A DNA stretch of 64,000 bases from Archaeoglobus sp. UBA234 (GTDB lineage Archaea; Halobacteriota; Archaeoglobi; Archaeoglobales; Archaeoglobaceae). Of the stretch, positions 61,811 through 64,000 are shown piece after piece (the stretch's first letter is position 1; the number at the start of each line of letters is the position of its first letter). The DNA is taken from NCBI GenBank assembly GCA_002494625.1, contig DACH01000017.1, positions 6,403 to 70,402 on the forward strand, read 5' to 3'. The notes beneath the pieces are model-generated. The model made no database searches and had not been told where the DNA came from. It worked only from the letters and a program-made list of their open reading frames with translations. Made by a program: the position numbers and the translations under genes.

Positions 61811-62149
61811 CTATTTCTTTTTCTTCTTTCTTTTCTCTTTCTTAGTCTTTTTCTCCTTTTGCCTCTCTATTTCTCTTCTTTCTCTGATTTCTGCTATCTT
61901 GGAGGCTATTTTTATCATTAACTTGGTTTTAGGCTCTGTTTTTTCAACAAAAATTCTTCCACCGTCCTCCCACCAGCACCTTGGGTATTTCTTCTCCTCT
62001 GCCCTGCATGCTATTCCAAGCTCTTTGCATGCCTGAATCATTTCATCAAGCTTCACATTTGAAACAGAAAACCTTCTCGGAATTTTCCTGCCATCTTTTC
62101 TGGATTTCTTTCGATTCAGATTGACAGTCCATATTACGCATTCAGCCAT
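61811..62149 (-). CDS. srp19: Signal recognition particle protein SRP19
   Basis: 112 residues. SRP19 folds 7S RNA so SRP54 can bind. Landmarks: ECVIWTVNLNRKKSRKDGRK and IPRRFSVSNVKLDEM near the start, KYPRCWWEDGGRIFV near residue 53. A very basic tail of about 25 residues (Lys/Arg/Glu) closes it. The 7S RNA gene was not found in this window. It lies between the CBS protein and the tRNA methyltransferase. Confidence 0.94.
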   Translation of the reverse strand: MAECVIWTVNLNRKKSRKDGRKIPRRFSVSNVKLDEMIQACKELGIACRAEEKKYPRCWWEDGGRIFVEKTEPKTKLMIKIASKIAEIRERREIERQKEKKTKKEKRKKKKK

Positions 62150-62157
62150 GTTTTCCC

Positions 62158-62940
62158 CTATTTTGTGTTTTTGAATGTAATTTCAACCAGCGGGTGTGAG
62201 ACTTCTTCTATAACCTCAATATCTCTCAGAGACTTTATACCTTTCTTCCTTATCAGCTTCTCAATTCCAAGTTCAATGTTTTCAGGAACCTCAAGAATGT
62301 AAGCATCCAGAACCTTAATACCCATTCTCCTGGCTGCCACAACTCTGTGGTGACCATCGATCAGGTAAAATCTCTTCCCCTTTTTCAAAACCAGAATCGG
62401 TTCTGCAAGCCCTCTCCTGATCTCATACACCCTCCCTTTGAGTTCATCGGCAAAAACCTTTGTTTGAGTTGGAATCAATCTTTCAACTTCAACTTCACCT
62501 CTCCTCAGCTCAACATTCACCCCATGAACTTTCTCGATTGTTTTCCTGAACTTCTCAACCTTGTCAGGATCGACTCGCTCAATCTGACTCCTTATCACAT
62601 CCGAGTTGGATATGATTCCCACAAGCCTGCCCTCTTCATCCACTACAGGGAGCTTTGAGTGCCCTGTTCTGAACATTACCCTCGCAGCATCCCTCAAATC
62701 CATAAACTCTCTCGCAACATACAATTGCCTTATCATTATATCCTTAATTTTCAGATTTGAATCCTTTTTCAGAAGATCTATTGAGGAGATATAGCCTATT
62801 ACCTTACCATCATTATCAACGACAGGAAAACTATCATGCCCAGTTTTCTGAATTAACTCGATGGCATCTTCAACCGTATCTTCCGGGCTGACCGTAATCA
62901 CACTCTTGGTCATGTAATCCTTGACCCTGATTTTTGACAC
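62158..62940 (-). CDS. CBS-pair protein with ParB/SerK-like nuclease-fold domain
   Basis: 260 residues. Two CBS domains (about 1-120: VKDYMTKSVITVSPEDTVED, GHDSFPVVDNDGKVIGYISS, GHSKLPVVDEEGRLVGIISN) are followed by a ParB/Srx-like domain with LIPTQTKVFADELKG and the diagnostic IDGHHRVVAARRMG near residue 200. The ParB fold is also used by archaeal free-serine kinases (SerK) with the same DGHHR motif. CBS pairs bind adenosine nucleotides, so allosteric control is likely. The exact reaction is unknown. Confidence 0.78.
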   Translation of the reverse strand: MSKIRVKDYMTKSVITVSPEDTVEDAIELIQKTGHDSFPVVDNDGKVIGYISSIDLLKKDSNLKIKDIMIRQLYVAREFMDLRDAARVMFRTGHSKLPVVDEEGRLVGIISNSDVIRSQIERVDPDKVEKFRKTIEKVHGVNVELRRGEVEVERLIPTQTKVFADELKGRVYEIRRGLAEPILVLKKGKRFYLIDGHHRVVAARRMGIKVLDAYILEVPENIELGIEKLIRKKGIKSLRDIEVIEEVSHPLVEITFKNTK

Positions 62941-63542
62941 GAGTTAAAATTTCAATCACCTGTATAAAAGCTTAAAGGAATTTATGAGGTGAACAACAAT
63001 TTCTATTTTTTTTATCCTATCAAACTTCTTATGCAAATACAACTAATAAGCTCCAATACCAAATCAAATGTGCTTTGTCGAGTGGTTCTCGACCAACCTT
63101 CCCCTGTTGTACCCTCAATCGACTTTTTTATCGGAGAACAGCCCTCAATGAATCGTATATCCAGATTTTTGTTGCAATTTCCATGAGTCCTGAGATGTCT
63201 TTTTTAGATTCAACAGCAAGCTTGTTTCCATTCATGGAAATACTGTTGAATCTTAGATTATTTTGATGTAAAAAATATCAAAAGTTTGTAGGCATAAAAT
63301 AATCCCTCTTACCGTTACTTTCTAAATCGGTGTTTGGATGGCTGTGGCAATTCCTATCACCTAGCTGTTCATTCCAGCATGATTTTGTCTTCTATAAAGT
63401 TTCAAAATGTCTTAAAATCTAAATTTGAAATGACTCTCAGCTTTAAAAACACTTTTGAAACTTTTTCTCTCTATTTTGTCTCTCGTTTCAACCCGCAACC
63501 TCCTTTGGCTCTGAGGATAACATTGGTTTGAGGTGATGACAG
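62941..63542. other. 600-base divergent intergenic region with inverted repeats, no clear gene
   Basis: A strong hairpin (listed separately at 63206-63253) and a 6-bp inverted repeat GTCGAG/CTCGAC at 63077-63093 are seen. On the minus strand, short frames ending at two different stops (about 63130-63290 and 63015-63200) read like a fragment, for example SKKDISGLMEIATKIWIYDS, so a frameshifted remnant is possible. A ribosome-binding GAGGTGAT at 63529-63536 serves the following gene. The small plus-strand frames here have no support. Confidence 0.35.
63206..63253. repeat. 48-base nested inverted repeat (stable hairpin)
   Basis: Outer arms AGATTCAACAG (63206-63216) and CTGTTGAATCT (63243-63253) are perfectly complementary over 11 bp. 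Inside lie a palindrome CAAGCTTG (63217-63224) and an inner 7-bp repeat TTTCCAT/ATGGAAA (63225-63240). It is not at the end of either flanking gene, since both are transcribed away from it. Confidence 0.7.
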
Positions 63543-64000
63543 ATGAGAAAGATGTTGTTTGCTGCAACAATCCTGCTCCTGGTGGCAGGAGCAGTATCTG
63601 CCCACGGCTTTGGAATGCCAGGATATGGAAGTGGAATATATGGATATGGAATGCCGATGATGGGCTGGTATCAAGGAGGACCTTACCCAGATGAGAATAC
63701 TCAAAAGACAGAGTTCATAGGTAACATAACTGCAGTGTATCCAATGTTCGTAGTGCTTGACAACGGGAAATCAGTGTATCTCCCCTGGTGGATCTACAAC
63801 CTTAAACCGGGAGATGTGATAAGTGGAGAAGGTGTGGAATACGGATGGATAATACCTGAGAGCTTAGAGGTCAATGGTGAGGCTATTGATTTGCCGGTAA
63901 ATCAGCAGGCACCAAACTATCCAGCAGGCTATCCAGCAGGCTATGGAATGCCAATGATGGGGTATGGAATGCCAATGGGAATGATGGGCTATGGGATGGG
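63543..64000 (+). CDS. Secreted Gly/Tyr/Met-rich protein, cut by the right edge
   Basis: 152 residues are visible with no stop. A signal peptide (KMLFAATILLLVAGAVSAHG) is followed by repeats of GYGMP and PMMG type, a more ordinary beta segment (EFIGNITAVYPMFVVLDNG, VYLPWWIYNLKPGDVISGEG) and again PAGYGMPMMGYGMP repeats running to the edge. GAGGTGAT precedes ATG 63543. Met- and Tyr-rich repeats could bind metals or form a matrix, but function is unknown. Confidence 0.75.
   Translation, partial: MRKMLFAATILLLVAGAVSAHGFGMPGYGSGIYGYGMPMMGWYQGGPYPDENTQKTEFIGNITAVYPMFVVLDNGKSVYLPWWIYNLKPGDVISGEGVEYGWIIPESLEVNGEAIDLPVNQQAPNYPAGYPAGYGMPMMGYGMPMGMMGYGM

Noticed and set aside
63471..63704. Minus-strand frame of 77 codons overlapping the start of the secreted repeat protein
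   Set aside because: Antisense shadow of a gene with a clear signal peptide and ribosome-binding site.
1..64000. CRISPR arrays, rRNA genes, replication origin
   Set aside because: No regularly spaced repeats, no rRNA-like stretch, and no cdc6/orc gene or origin-box repeats were seen on reading; short C/D-box RNAs cannot be excluded by eye.

Overview
The window is archaeal, most probably from a hyperthermophilic euryarchaeon of the order Archaeoglobales. The argument is inference from gene content. DnaG primase, TFE, Spt4/Rpo7, GatE, PAN, the HerA-Mre11-Rad50-NurA set, Kae1/Bud32 and an archaeal homodimer-type EndA are archaeal. A Fae-Hps fusion and the methanofuran gene mfnB point to one-carbon chemistry with methanofuran and tetrahydromethanopterin. 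The acyl-CoA dehydrogenase/ETF/FixCX cluster beside a BamA-like hydrolase and a BadF/HgdC-type ATPase recalls aromatic- or fatty-acid-oxidising relatives such as Ferroglobus, Geoglobus and Archaeoglobus. Genes are tightly packed, often with 4-bp ATGA overlaps. Many have a TATA-like box about 25 bases before the start codon, consistent with leaderless mRNAs.

Layout. 1-4 kb: the edge of an integrated element, where a tyrosine-recombinase gene runs off the left end, joined to a beheaded btuF, then btuC, an alpha/beta hydrolase and btuD. 4.1-4.5 kb: an intron-containing tRNA-Ser(GGA) and a tRNA-Gly(CCC). 4.7-9.2 kb: a secreted helical protein, then (minus strand) the conserved rpo7-spt4-dephospho-CoA kinase-rps24e-rps27ae-kae1-bud32 run. 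9.5-17 kb: gatE, a NitT/TauT-type ABC importer, an RNA m5C methyltransferase operon and a secreted protein. 17-25 kb: a membrane-anchored winged-helix protein, a DHH phosphoesterase, fae-hps with tpiA, leuB/leuD, a TlyA-like protein and a bactofilin-like membrane protein. 25-35 kb: the recombinational repair cluster (two HerA-type ATPases, NurA, Rad50, Mre11), then dnaG. 35-40 kb: a ferritin-like lipoprotein, TFE, a Cro/CI-type regulator and a second NitT-type importer whose binding protein appears circularly permuted. 40-51 kb: CoA-disulfide reductase-like enzyme, PfkB kinase, TrpRS, EndA, a PhoU/RCK_C protein, mfnB with a HisA-like gene, prs, hisB, hisA and PAN. 51-58 kb: the acyl-CoA oxidation and electron-transfer block. 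58-64 kb: surface protein, slipin, TrmG10-type methyltransferase, SRP19, a CBS-ParB-like protein, a 600-base divergent gap with a strong hairpin, and a secreted Gly/Tyr/Met-rich protein cut by the right edge.

How they work together. EndA would remove the 12-base intron of the tRNA-Ser gene at 4.2 kb. Fae-Hps and TpiA link formaldehyde and sugar phosphates, and Prs with HisA/HisB uses the resulting pentose phosphate. Acyl-CoA dehydrogenase passes electrons to EtfAB and on through FixCX, presumably to quinone. The two importers are of the nitrate/sulfonate/taurine superfamily, but their substrates cannot be read from sequence.

Most worth a second look: the permuted binding protein (37.6 kb), the integrase/btuF junction (0.4-0.5 kb), the Rad50 whose hook is CX6C instead of CXXC (29.4 kb), the BamA-like hydrolase with a zinc-ribbon tail (51.5 kb), and the minimal tRNA intron. 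No CRISPR array, rRNA or complete insertion sequence was seen.
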